The notes beneath the pieces are model-generated. The model had not been told where the DNA came from, searched no databases, and saw only the letters and a list, made by a program, of their open reading frames with translations. Both the position numbers and the translations under genes were made by a program. 21,538 nt of DNA from the NCBI GenBank assembly GCA_945281075.1, contig CALYQE010000016.1, forward strand, positions 1 to 21,538, in the 5' to 3' direction. Of the stretch, positions 14,876 to 21,538 are shown piece by piece; positions within the stretch are counted from its first letter, which is position 1; each line of letters starts with the position of its first letter. Source of the DNA: an uncultured Lactobacillus sp. (GTDB lineage: Bacteria > Bacillota > Bacilli > Lactobacillales > Lactobacillaceae).

Positions 14876-15700
14876 CTATTTTACAATTCCAAATATATTT
14901 AAATAGCTACACATTATTCCGACAATAAAAATAAAAACGATAATCCAGTTTACATTAATCTTTTTCCTGACCAGCCAATAAACAAATAGTGTAATACCTA
15001 AAGGTACTAAACCTGGCATTAAAGCATCTAAAACTTGGCTTTGAATATTCATGTGTACATTTCCAATGTTTAACTTTAGTGGAACTCTAATTGCTACTCG
15101 TGATGCCGTCATACAACCTACGACCATTAGGCCGACTACGCCAAAAACGTCAGTCAATTTATTAATGGTGCCTTGACGCATTATTTGAAGTATAAAGGAT
15201 TTTCCTTTTTGGTAGCCTAACTTATACATATTCCATCCAATAAAAACTAGCAAAGCCTTGTAAATAACTTCAAAAAGTATGGGACCTAAATAATTTCCTG
15301 AAATTGCCAGTGAACATCCAATACCAGCTAAAATCGGGTAAATTATTCCCTGACTTAATGTATCGCCAATTCCGGCAATTGGTCCCATTAAACCGGTTCT
15401 CAGAGAGTTGATTGTTTCGTCAGTTATTTCCTCAGCTCCATTTGCTCTCTGCTCTTCCATTGCAGTAGCAATACCAGGAATCACTGTTCCAACAAAGGAA
15501 GGTTCGGTGTTATAAAATATCAGGTACTTTTTTAATTCTTTGGCCTGCCTTTCGGTATTATTAGGATATAATTTCCGAATAATTGGTACCATTGCATTTG
15601 TTTGGCCTAAAGCTTGAAGCCTTTCGTAATTGTAAGCTGCTTCATTGGAATAAATTAAGGCCCAGTTTTTGATTAAATCTTTTTTAGTTAATTTAGGCAT
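14876..15700 (-). CDS. PTS mannose-family EIID (second system)
   Basis: 274 residues. The motif IFYNTEPSFVGTVIPGIATAMEEQ, interrupted by no gaps, and LMGPIAGIGDTLSQGIIYPILAGI identify EIID. Hydrophobic segments in the C-terminal half. Only two bases separate its ATG at 15700 from the EIIC stop, and the AGGAGG lies inside the EIIC end. It shares the family motifs with the EIID at 1860-2717 but has a shorter, less charged N-terminus, so the two systems are not a recent duplication. Confidence 0.92.
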   Translation of the reverse strand: MPKLTKKDLIKNWALIYSNEAAYNYERLQALGQTNAMVPIIRKLYPNNTERQAKELKKYLIFYNTEPSFVGTVIPGIATAMEEQRANGAEEITDETINSLRTGLMGPIAGIGDTLSQGIIYPILAGIGCSLAISGNYLGPILFEVIYKALLVFIGWNMYKLGYQKGKSFILQIMRQGTINKLTDVFGVVGLMVVGCMTASRVAIRVPLKLNIGNVHMNIQSQVLDALMPGLVPLGITLFVYWLVRKKINVNWIIVFIFIVGIMCSYLNIFGIVK

Positions 15701-15702
15701 TG

Positions 15703-16467
15703 TTAAACCTCCTTGGGGGAATTGCTACTCTTCTTATCTTCAAGAAATCCAGTGCTGTAGAAAACAAAGGCCATAACTACTGCAAGTGCAGTTACTCCAA
15801 TGATGTCCAACTTAAAGTAAATCGTTAGCAAAAAACCTAGAAAATAAAAAGGCATCAGCTTCTTGGTTCCCATAAAGTTAAGCAGCATGGCAATACCAAG
15901 AGCAGGCATGATGGCACCGACAACTTGCATTGCTTGTACAAGGGAATCTGGGATTTCAGCTAACAGGTTTCTCATTGCTCCAGCGCCGAAGTAAACCAGG
16001 ATAAATGCAGGGATTCCAGTAACGATAAAATTCAAAATCCCAGAAGGGACAAAGTTCATAATACGCATTGCTCGGATATTGTTTTGATCCAAGTACTTTT
16101 CTGCACGATGAACCCAAATTGAATTTAAAGACATTGTAACTTGGAAGGTCAAAATGCCAAAAAGGCTAAATGGTACTGCAAATGAAACGCCTAAGCTAGG
16201 TTTTGCATTTGCTAAAATTGTCATGGTTGGTCCAAAAACTGCTGCAACTGGAAGGTTACCGGGCATTGTTCCACCTGCGGTGATCCAACCCAAATATGCT
16301 AAGTTGATATAAGCTCCTGCCTGCATTCCTAGCATTGGCTTTCCTAAGGCTAGTCCGACTAGCAGACCGGTCCAAAGAGGATAAAACCAGGTTCTGGTTA
16401 AAAGCTGACTTGGCCACCAGTTTGCAATGGTTGCAATTAGACATACTAAAATCGCTGATAATAGCAT
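15703..16467 (-). CDS. PTS mannose-family EIIC (second system)
   Basis: 254 residues from ATG at 16465-16467, which has AGGAG six bases upstream. Longer in-frame starts up to 16563 would add a charged N-terminus overlapping the EIIB gene and are unlikely. The first membrane segment begins at once (MLLSAILVCLIATIANWW). GLALGKPMLGMQAGAYINLAYLG and GAIMPALGIAMLLNFMG match the EIIC family. Shorter at the C-terminus than the EIIC at 1006-1848. Twenty-two bases separate it from the EIIB stop. Confidence 0.9.
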   Translation of the reverse strand: MLLSAILVCLIATIANWWPSQLLTRTWFYPLWTGLLVGLALGKPMLGMQAGAYINLAYLGWITAGGTMPGNLPVAAVFGPTMTILANAKPSLGVSFAVPFSLFGILTFQVTMSLNSIWVHRAEKYLDQNNIRAMRIMNFVPSGILNFIVTGIPAFILVYFGAGAMRNLLAEIPDSLVQAMQVVGAIMPALGIAMLLNFMGTKKLMPFYFLGFLLTIYFKLDIIGVTALAVVMAFVFYSTGFLEDKKSSNSPKEV

Positions 16468-16489
16468 TTTCAACTCCTTTCTCCTATCT

Positions 16490-16969
16490 TTATAGGAATT
16501 TTTCAACATCAATTTCTTTTTGGTCAGGGATAATGTGAATTGTAACCTTGACGCCTCGATCAATAATATTTTTTACAGATATGCGCTCTTTATCGTTCAT
16601 TGCAATATTGCGGTAAAGAGTTTGACGGTCCTCCCTAGCGCCCATTCCGCCGATTATTAGCTTTTTGATATCAATGCCTTCTGAAATTACTTTTTCAATT
16701 ACAAGTGGCTCTTTAACTAAAATAATTATTTTGTCATTGTTAAATGAATTTAGATCTGCTAGCTTAGTAATTGCCGTATCTGAATCGAATACATCAACCT
16801 TAATGCCGGTAGGTGCGGACATCTTAAGTACCTCAATAAGAAAGTCGTCTTTAGCAACTTTATCGTCGATCACGATAATATGATCAGCATGAGTTTTCTT
16901 TACCCAGGCTGTCATTACCTGACCATGAATCAGTCGATCATCAATTCTTGTTAAAACAATTTCTGCCAT
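16490..16969 (-). CDS. PTS mannose-family EIIB (second system)
   Basis: 159 residues, full length for the family. TRIDDRLIHGQ holds the active His at residue 15, and the C-terminus RGVKVTIHIIPDQKEIDVEKFL is intact, which makes it a useful reference for the damaged EIIB of the first system. Six bases after the EIIA stop, with GAAGGG inside the EIIA end as ribosome binding site. Cytoplasmic; transfers phosphate from EIIA to the incoming sugar. Confidence 0.92.
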   Translation of the reverse strand: MAEIVLTRIDDRLIHGQVMTAWVKKTHADHIIVIDDKVAKDDFLIEVLKMSAPTGIKVDVFDSDTAITKLADLNSFNNDKIIILVKEPLVIEKVISEGIDIKKLIIGGMGAREDRQTLYRNIAMNDKERISVKNIIDRGVKVTIHIIPDQKEIDVEKFL

Positions 16970-16975
16970 TTCTTT

Positions 16976-17395
16976 TTACCCTTCTTTGTAAAAACTAAAA
17001 TTCTGTGTTTTAAAAGACTCTTTCGCTGTTTCTCGAAGATGTTGGTTGAAGTCATTTAAATCTTGATACTGGTTTCGAGTCAATAATGCTTCTATTAAAA
17101 TTGGCAAGTTAATGCCGCAAAAAACTTGGTAGTTAAGAAATTTATGTAATTTTGGGTAATTTTGAACCAAGACATTGTACGGACTAGCGCCAAATAGGTC
17201 ACAAAAGGCTAAGACTTTTGCATCTGTGCCAAAAGACTTCAAAGCATTAGCAACTTTCTGTTTAAAATCGTCAATGTTATCAGTTTCAGCAAATTCAACA
17301 AGCCTTACTTGAGATTGGTTACCGACAATCATTTTTGCTGCTGATAGTATTCCTTCAGCAAACCTTCCATGTGTAACAACTAAAATTCCAATCAT
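16976..17395 (-). CDS. PTS mannose-family EIIA (second system)
   Basis: 139 residues. VVTHGRFAEG carries the active His at residue 9, and FCDLFGASPYN is the second conserved active-site motif. AAGGAGG stands about seven bases before the ATG. First gene of a six-gene minus-strand operon (EIIA, EIIB, EIIC, EIID, dehydrogenase, epimerase) read from a promoter with LacI-type operators. Confidence 0.93.
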   Translation of the reverse strand: MIGILVVTHGRFAEGILSAAKMIVGNQSQVRLVEFAETDNIDDFKQKVANALKSFGTDAKVLAFCDLFGASPYNVLVQNYPKLHKFLNYQVFCGINLPILIEALLTRNQYQDLNDFNQHLRETAKESFKTQNFSFYKEG

Positions 17396-17438
17396 TCAAT
17401 CCTCCTTAAAAGCAAGCTAACCTTAGTGTATTTCAATA

Positions 17439-17454
17439 ATAGAAACGTTTCCAT
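17439..17454. promoter_or_regulatory. LacI-type operator O1
   Basis: ATAGAAACGTTTCCAT with the perfect ten-base palindrome GAAACGTTTC at its core. It lies just downstream of the minus-strand -10 box, over the likely transcription start, where a bound repressor would block initiation. The adjacent LacI regulator is the obvious ligand. Confidence 0.8.
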
Positions 17455-17459
17455 AAATA

Positions 17460-17488
17460 AGTATAAAATACAGATTTTATTTTGTAAA
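17460..17488 (-). promoter_or_regulatory. Promoter of the minus-strand PTS operon
   Basis: On the minus strand, TTTACA (17483-17488) and TATACT (17460-17465) are separated by exactly 17 bases, a near-consensus sigma-A promoter. The -10 box is followed by operator O1, and the cre box abuts the -35 box. Confidence 0.8.
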
Positions 17489-17502
17489 GTATGCGCTTAC
17501 AA
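17488..17502 (-). promoter_or_regulatory. cre box (CcpA site)
   Basis: The minus strand reads TTGTAAGCGCATACT, a full match to WTGNAANCGNWNNCW. It overlaps the edge of the -35 box of the PTS promoter, so CcpA could repress the operon when a preferred sugar is present. Confidence 0.75.
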
Positions 17503-17523
17503 AAATAAAAAATGATAGTTTTG

Positions 17524-17539
17524 ATGGAAACGTTTCTAT
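17524..17539. promoter_or_regulatory. LacI-type operator O2
   Basis: ATGGAAACGTTTCTAT is the exact reverse complement of O1. Centre-to-centre distance is 85 bases, close to eight helical turns. It may allow repressor looping or autoregulation of the divergent LacI gene. A TTGATG at 17521-17526 could be a weak + strand -35 box. Confidence 0.75.
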
Positions 17540-17684
17540 AAAAAGTGATAGAAAAAGCCTAGGATTAGACAATGAGTGGCTCCGAAATAAATATTTATAA
17601 GTTGGTGTGGTAGAATAACATGGAAACTTTATGTCGAGAGATAATTACAAATTTCTAAAAATCTGCAAAATTGGTAAACGAAAA

Positions 17685-18704
17685 ATGACAGCTAAGAATA
17701 TATCAATTCGAGAAATTGCTAAGTTAAGTGGAGTCTCGATTTCAACCGTTTCCCGGGTAATAAATAATAGCGGCAGCTATTCCCAGAAAACAGGTAAAAA
17801 AGTAATGGATGTGGTTAAGAGATATGATTACCATGCTAATAGTATTGCAAGGGGGTTAAGGAAAAGAAAAACTAATTCAATTGGGATTATTGTGCCGAAT
17901 TTGGGAAATTCTTTTTTCTCTAATCTCGTTGAATTAATTGAGAGTCAATTATCAAATAAAAACTTTTCAACAATTATTTGCGACACTTCTAACAGTCAAG
18001 AAAAAGAGCGTAAGAGCATTGATATGCTAAATGCACGCTTTGTAGATGGGATTATAGTGATTTCGGGACGGACTAAGTTCAAAATGAAGAGTCTTCATTA
18101 CTCTGTCCCACTTGTGTACATTGATCGCGAATCACAAGCTACTGATGAACACTATTTTATTGGTTCAGACCACTATAAGGGGGCCTTTTTAGCTACTAAT
18201 AAATTAATTTCTGCACATACGAAGCCATTTTTATTTAAAAATGAAATTGAATATCCATCAATTAAAGACCGTACAAGAGGATATATTGATTCTTTCAAAA
18301 AGAGCTTTGATACTTTTGATCCAGAAAGGATTTTTGTCATTCCTAAAAAGCTGAATTTGCAAAAGGAGAGAGCAGTTATTCGTTCACGGTTAAGGGGAAT
18401 TTTTGTAAAATATCCTTCACCAATTGGAATTTTTGCAACTAATGATTCCTTGGCGGTCAATATCATTTTGTCAGCACGTGATGTTAATATTAACGTACCA
18501 AAGGATCTTAAGGTAATTGGTTTTGATGATTCTCCTGTTGCTCAATATAGTATCCCAGAGCTAACGACTGTTCGTCAGGACGTAGAAACAATCGCTAAAA
18601 TTGCTTGCAGTAAGTTAATTGACCAAATAATAAATCCAAATGTAGAAAAAAAACCGCAAAAAATTATTGTCGACGTGTCGTTGGTGGAGCGCGGGTCAGT
18701 TTGA
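17685..18704 (+). CDS. LacI-family transcriptional regulator
   Basis: 339 residues from ATG 17685. N-terminal helix-turn-helix ISIREIAKLSGVSISTVSRVIN, then the hinge region (HANSIARGLRKRKTNSIGIIVPNLGNSFF) and the periplasmic-binding-protein-like sensor domain, ending LTTVRQDVETIAKIACSKL. An upstream in-frame ATG at 17631 would add 18 charged residues before the usual LacI start; neither start has a strong ribosome binding site. It is divergent from the PTS operon and faces two matching operators, so it most likely represses that operon and itself. No clear terminator follows. Confidence 0.88.
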   Translation: MTAKNISIREIAKLSGVSISTVSRVINNSGSYSQKTGKKVMDVVKRYDYHANSIARGLRKRKTNSIGIIVPNLGNSFFSNLVELIESQLSNKNFSTIICDTSNSQEKERKSIDMLNARFVDGIIVISGRTKFKMKSLHYSVPLVYIDRESQATDEHYFIGSDHYKGAFLATNKLISAHTKPFLFKNEIEYPSIKDRTRGYIDSFKKSFDTFDPERIFVIPKKLNLQKERAVIRSRLRGIFVKYPSPIGIFATNDSLAVNIILSARDVNINVPKDLKVIGFDDSPVAQYSIPELTTVRQDVETIAKIACSKLIDQIINPNVEKKPQKIIVDVSLVERGSV

Positions 18705-19052
18705 TTGAATAAATAATCGATTTTGTAGATGAAATAATTTGACAATTTGCTGCTTTATATCTTGGAATTTTAATTTCCGTATGCAAGTGTTGCAGCAATG
18801 TTCTACGTCTTTAAGAGTGCTATCATTTTTAAGTTTTTAAAATTTTCGCTTTATGTTACCTTCCTGTTCTAAAAAAAACTTTGACTAACTTATCTTATTC
18901 ATACGGTCAGTTTATTAGCGAAGCATACCAGCATTTTAAGTCTTGTTTTCATAGCGAACTGAGCAGCTTGTAAACATGTCGATCATTTCCTACCATGAAC
19001 TGAAAAAGTCTTGTGTAAATTCTCTGCAATTTTCAATTTTTCAAATAGTGAA

Positions 19053-19058
19053 TAGAAT
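19053..19058 (+). promoter_or_regulatory. Weak candidate promoter (-10) before the hairpin cluster
   Basis: TAGAAT at 19053-19058 with TTTTCA at 19030-19035, a 17-base spacing, 32 bases before the hairpin cluster. Such matches are frequent by chance in AT-rich DNA. Confidence 0.2.
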
Positions 19059-19089
19059 AATTTCAGTCTTGATAGTTATTTTAAACGAG

Positions 19090-19208
19090 CTATTCACAAA
19101 GGTCGTATTCCGATATTCAAGCCGGGTACGGCCTTTTAGTGTGTACCTGATTCCAGTCAGAATCTTATTGGCTATTCTGTTTTTTTGCCAATAGGAGAGT
19201 GTGAATAG
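19090..19208 (+). ncRNA. Candidate structured RNA: closing stem with three internal hairpins
   Basis: CTATTCACA (19090-19098) pairs perfectly with TGTGAATAG (19200-19208). Enclosed are a hairpin AAGGTCGTA/TACGGCCTT (19099-19107, 19127-19135), a small hairpin CTGAT/GTCAG (19147-19160) and a ten-pair hairpin TCTTATTGGC/GCCAATAGGA (19163-19172, 19187-19196). The mismatches within stems are all T-G in the + strand, which would pair in + strand RNA but be A-C in the minus strand. This suggests RNA made from the + strand. It could instead be the end of a decayed mobile element. I do not recognise a known family. Confidence 0.4.
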
Positions 19209-19344
19209 TGAGGTGCTATTTTTTAGTTTCAATCTGTCCAATTCCAAGTTGGCTTTTTTCGCCTTCAGTTCAGCGACCTGACGGTGTAGTTTGTTTTACT
19301 TCAGTTAGTTTCTTAGCAAACTTAAACTTACTTTTAGTCATAAA

Positions 19345-19390
19345 AAGTGCTCCTAATAGCTAGATTAATGTCTAAATATTATGGGCACTT
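19345..19390 (-). terminator. Rho-independent terminator of the LysR gene
   Basis: AAGTGCTCCTAATA (19345-19358) and TATTATGGGCACTT (19377-19390) form a stem with 12 of 14 positions matching and an 18-base loop. On the minus strand it is followed by TTTTT, 27 bases after the LysR stop. Confidence 0.7.
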
Positions 19391-19416
19391 CAAAAAAACA
19401 TTATTTGATCAACTTT

Positions 19417-20319
19417 TTATTTAACCAGATAATTAACTAGCTTTTTCAAAAGCGGATTTTTATTGTGCTTGCTATACCAGAGCGAAGAAGAATAAAACTT
19501 ATTGCAGTCGTCACTAATTTGATGAAAGCTGATCATAGGATTTTCTAATTCTGTTTCGTCAATTACATTGCTGGGGTATAAACCGAATCCCTGATTTGTA
19601 GCTACTAACATATTTCTCTGCTCCATGGTTGAAACGGAATACAGCTGCCTTTCTGATAAATAATTTGGAAACTTATCTAAAAAGGCCTTTTTTAGGTAAT
19701 TTGAGCCAAAGGGCGAATAATATAAGCCCTTAAGGTCTTCAAGATCCCGAAAGCTGATCTCTTTTTGAAAGCTTAGAGGGTTGCACTTGCTGATACCAAT
19801 GACTAGTTCACCGGTAAACAAGTCTATTTTAGTTAGGCTTTTTTCCAATTGTTGCAAATTAGTTAATTGGTAGTAAGGGGTGACAATAAAGTCAAGTGCT
19901 CCCTCTTTGATCAAGCTAATTAATCTTCTTCCGCTCTCTTCCTCAATCTCATAATGAATTCGAGGATGACCGATTAAAAAGTCTCCTAAGATACTTTGTA
20001 AAATTGTGGCTTGATGACTTGATGAAAAGCCAAACTTTAAAGTACCACTGTTTTCTAGAGGCAAACTGGTTTTTATTTTAGTTAAAGCATTATTATATGT
20101 ATTAACAATGTCATTTGCCGTAATTGTAAATTCTTTTCCTTCAGCAGTTAAGCTTGTCCGATTATTTTTACGGTCAAACAATTTGATTCCCAATTCAGCT
20201 TCTATTTGGTTCATTTGCTTCGAGACTGCCCTTGGAGAAAGGAAAAGGTGCTCTGCAGCAACTTTAAAGCTACCATATTTTGCAACGCTTAAGAAGGTTT
20301 TCAGTTTGTTAATATCCAT
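19417..20319 (-). CDS. LysR-family transcriptional regulator
   Basis: 300 residues from ATG at 20317-20319, which has GGAG six bases upstream; an in-frame ATG at 20352 would add 11 residues and is less likely. N-terminal winged helix-turn-helix MDINKLKTFLSVAKYGSF, then VSKQMNQIEAELGIKLFDR, the LysR signature, with SPRA in place of the more usual TQPA/S. The C-terminal effector domain starts near residue 90 (GTLKFGFSSSHQATILQSILGDFL). It is divergent from a citrate-type transporter and probably activates it in response to the transported acid, as LysR regulators commonly do. Confidence 0.88.
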   Translation of the reverse strand: MDINKLKTFLSVAKYGSFKVAAEHLFLSPRAVSKQMNQIEAELGIKLFDRKNNRTSLTAEGKEFTITANDIVNTYNNALTKIKTSLPLENSGTLKFGFSSSHQATILQSILGDFLIGHPRIHYEIEEESGRRLISLIKEGALDFIVTPYYQLTNLQQLEKSLTKIDLFTGELVIGISKCNPLSFQKEISFRDLEDLKGLYYSPFGSNYLKKAFLDKFPNYLSERQLYSVSTMEQRNMLVATNQGFGLYPSNVIDETELENPMISFHQISDDCNKFYSSSLWYSKHNKNPLLKKLVNYLVK

Positions 20320-20345
20320 ATCTATCTCCGCTTTTCTTAAATAGA

Positions 20346-20410
20346 TGAACAAGATGTTCAGCTGTCGAAAAAAATGTGACTGTTCTCACGAAGTTACATA
20401 AATATATAAT
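20346..20410. promoter_or_regulatory. LysR/transporter divergent control region
   Basis: TGAACA-AGA-TGTTCA (20346-20360) is a perfect interrupted palindrome 27 bases upstream of the LysR ATG, and GTGA-CTGTTC-TCAC (20376-20389) is a second dyad. A consensus TATAAT lies at 20405-20410 on the + strand, with no good -35 box, which fits an activator-dependent promoter for the transporter. Assignment to LysR is an inference from position. Confidence 0.4.
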
Positions 20411-20487
20411 AACACATGTAAGTACTTAGACCGATCGCTTGTTATCTTTTTAACAGTATCGTAGGTATTTTTGAAGGGGGAGATAAA

Positions 20488-21538
20488 ATGTCAACTGGTT
20501 ATTTAGCAACCGTTGGTTTTGTCATGATCATTTTGATTATGGTCTTGCTATTAACTCAAAAAGTAACCGCCATGTTTGCATTTGCAATTATTCCAATAAT
20601 TGGCGGGTTGATCGTAAAGATGTCGCCGACTGAAATTGGCAATTCTGTCCAGTATGGTTTAGGATTGACTACTTCAGTGGCTTTGGTAATGCTTTTTGCA
20701 TTGCCGCATTTCTTGCTTTTAGCTGATACAGGTTTTTTCAATGAGATTGTCAGAAAGGTGTTGCGTCATGTAAAAATTACGCCACCCTTATTAATTTGCT
20801 TAACACTAATTGTTTCCTGGATTGTGGGCTTAGATGCAAGTGTAACTTCTCAATATATTATTGTAATGCCTTTACTTTATCCGTTTTATAAGAAATTTAA
20901 AATCAGTCCAATCATTTTGATGTTCTTTACAACAATGGGCATCATCATGGACTTTGACTTGCCGTGGACAGCTAGAACCTTAAGGGCCGTGTCACTAGTT
21001 CCAAAGGTGCAAAATGGAGCTACAGCTTTGTTTAGCAAACTGCTTCCCACTCAGATTGTTTTTTTCATTTTACTGCTTGTAATCGCCTATCTTGTAGGCC
21101 TACATGTGCAAAAGAAGCAGCACATTGTAGTTGAAGAGACAACTAGGGAAGAACGAATTGCATTAGCTGCGGAAGTTAAGGATGATAAAGAGCTAGCTCG
21201 TCCAAAAATGTTCTGGGTTAACGTTGTACTTACCTTAATTATTATTATCTGCATGGTGGCCTTCCCAACTTTTCCGCAGTACTATTTATTCGCAGTTGGA
21301 ATTGTGATTGCGTTTATGATCAACTATCCTGATCAAAAGTTGCAAAATAAGTTGTGGAAAAAGTATGCTAAATCGATGGTTCCGGTGATGCCTACGATCT
21401 TACTCTCTGGTGTCGTTGTGGGCGTCATGACAAAAAGCGGCATGATGAAATCGATGGTTAATGTGCTGTTGCATATATTGCCAAAATCGGTGGGACCGTA
21501 CGTTTACATTATCATTGCGTTAATTTCGCCGTTAATGT
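20488..21538 (+). CDS. CitMHS-family organic acid transporter, 5' part
   Basis: Open from ATG 20488 to the window end, 350 codons with no stop; the family is usually about 430-450 residues, so about 90 are missing beyond the edge. A strong GAAGGGGGAG precedes the start. The protein is highly hydrophobic. ADTGFFNEIVRKVLRHVK and the following segment with LDASVTSQYIIVMPLLYPFY align with the CitM/CitN pattern (DAGLFD, LDGDGTTT, PLYKRLG), and MDFDLPWTARTLRA matches the LPWGGPTARAA region. The family moves citrate or related di- and tricarboxylates with protons and a divalent metal. The canonical DGDG is replaced by DASV, so the substrate may differ from citrate. Confidence 0.8.
   Translation, partial: MSTGYLATVGFVMIILIMVLLLTQKVTAMFAFAIIPIIGGLIVKMSPTEIGNSVQYGLGLTTSVALVMLFALPHFLLLADTGFFNEIVRKVLRHVKITPPLLICLTLIVSWIVGLDASVTSQYIIVMPLLYPFYKKFKISPIILMFFTTMGIIMDFDLPWTARTLRAVSLVPKVQNGATALFSKLLPTQIVFFILLLVIAYLVGLHVQKKQHIVVEETTREERIALAAEVKDDKELARPKMFWVNVVLTLIIIICMVAFPTFPQYYLFAVGIVIAFMINYPDQKLQNKLWKKYAKSMVPVMPTILLSGVVVGVMTKSGMMKSMVNVLLHILPKSVGPYVYIIIALISPLM

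Larger units (their letters stand above)
18705..19344. other. Non-coding stretch with degenerate open frames
   Basis: No convincing gene is present on either strand between the LacI stop and the LysR terminator. On the minus strand, ATG 19341 with AGGAG upstream opens MTKSKFKFAKKLTEVKQTTP and stops after 23 codons; another frame continues RVAELKAKKANLELDRLKL, reminiscent of a Lys-rich coiled coil. This may be the wreck of a small gene or mobile element, but I cannot name it. The first 350 bases (18705-19050) hold nothing I recognise. The segment 19090-19208 is described separately. Confidence 0.4.

Noticed and set aside
16468-16563. Longer EIIC start overlapping the EIIB gene
   Set aside because: The added residues are charged and unlike any EIIC, while ATG 16465-16467 has a proper AGGAG.
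18976-19194. Plus-strand 72-codon hydrophobic frame as a small membrane protein
   Set aside because: No ribosome binding site at the ATG and it overlaps the hairpin cluster; the hydrophobicity follows from the T-rich composition.
19041-19247. Minus-strand 68-codon open frame as a gene
   Set aside because: No ribosome binding site, no recognisable domain, and it spans the nested hairpins; treated as a chance frame.
1-21538. CRISPR array, tRNA, rRNA, prophage or intact insertion sequence
   Set aside because: No regularly spaced repeats, no cloverleaf or rRNA-like sequence, and no transposase, integrase or phage gene could be recognised.

Overview
The window looks like an accessory carbohydrate and sugar-acid island of a low-GC Firmicute, most likely a Lactobacillaceae member (Lactobacillus sensu lato). 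The reasons are AT-rich intergenic DNA, strong AGGAGG ribosome binding sites, cre-type catabolite boxes, mannose-family PTS operons, an L-2-hydroxyacid dehydrogenase of the lactobacillar type, and single-gene decay typical of host- or milk-adapted lactobacilli. Species is not determinable by eye.

Layout. (1) 1-2789, + strand: the tail of a probable UTRA-type GntR regulator, then a mannose-family PTS operon (IIA, IIB, IIC, IID) closed by a hairpin terminator. The IIB gene appears frameshifted near its 3' end. (2) 2969-3654: a heavily decayed glucarate dehydratase (gudD) with a large internal deletion, a nonsense codon and frameshifts. (3) 3742-9433: a divergent pair of an enolase-superfamily gene (-) and a GntR/FCD regulator (+), followed on + by an L-2-hydroxyisocaproate/lactate-type dehydrogenase, a second enolase-superfamily enzyme and a GntP-type permease. 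(4) 9463-13064: a D-2-hydroxyacid dehydrogenase (-) divergent from a two-gene operon of a galactonate-dehydratase-like enzyme and a beta-propeller lactonase (+). (5) 13145-17702: a complete minus-strand operon IIA-IIB-IIC-IID, GatD-like polyol-phosphate dehydrogenase, AlsE-like epimerase, divergent from a LacI regulator. The intergenic region has two operators that are exact reverse complements, a well-formed promoter and a perfect cre box. (6) 18705-19416: non-coding DNA with a nested set of hairpins that may be a structured RNA. (7) 19417-21538: a LysR regulator divergent from a CitMHS-family transporter that runs off the window.

How the parts may work together (inference). The middle region handles sugar acids: lactone to aldonate (lactonase), aldonate or aldarate to 2-keto-3-deoxy acid (enolase-superfamily dehydratases), uptake by the GntP-type permease, and keto-acid/hydroxy-acid interconversion by the L- and D-2-hydroxyacid dehydrogenases. 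No keto-deoxy-sugar-acid kinase or aldolase is visible. The minus-strand PTS operon would import and phosphorylate a hexitol or related sugar, oxidise it to a ketose 6-phosphate, and epimerise that to fructose 6-phosphate.

No CRISPR array, tRNA, rRNA or intact insertion sequence was seen.
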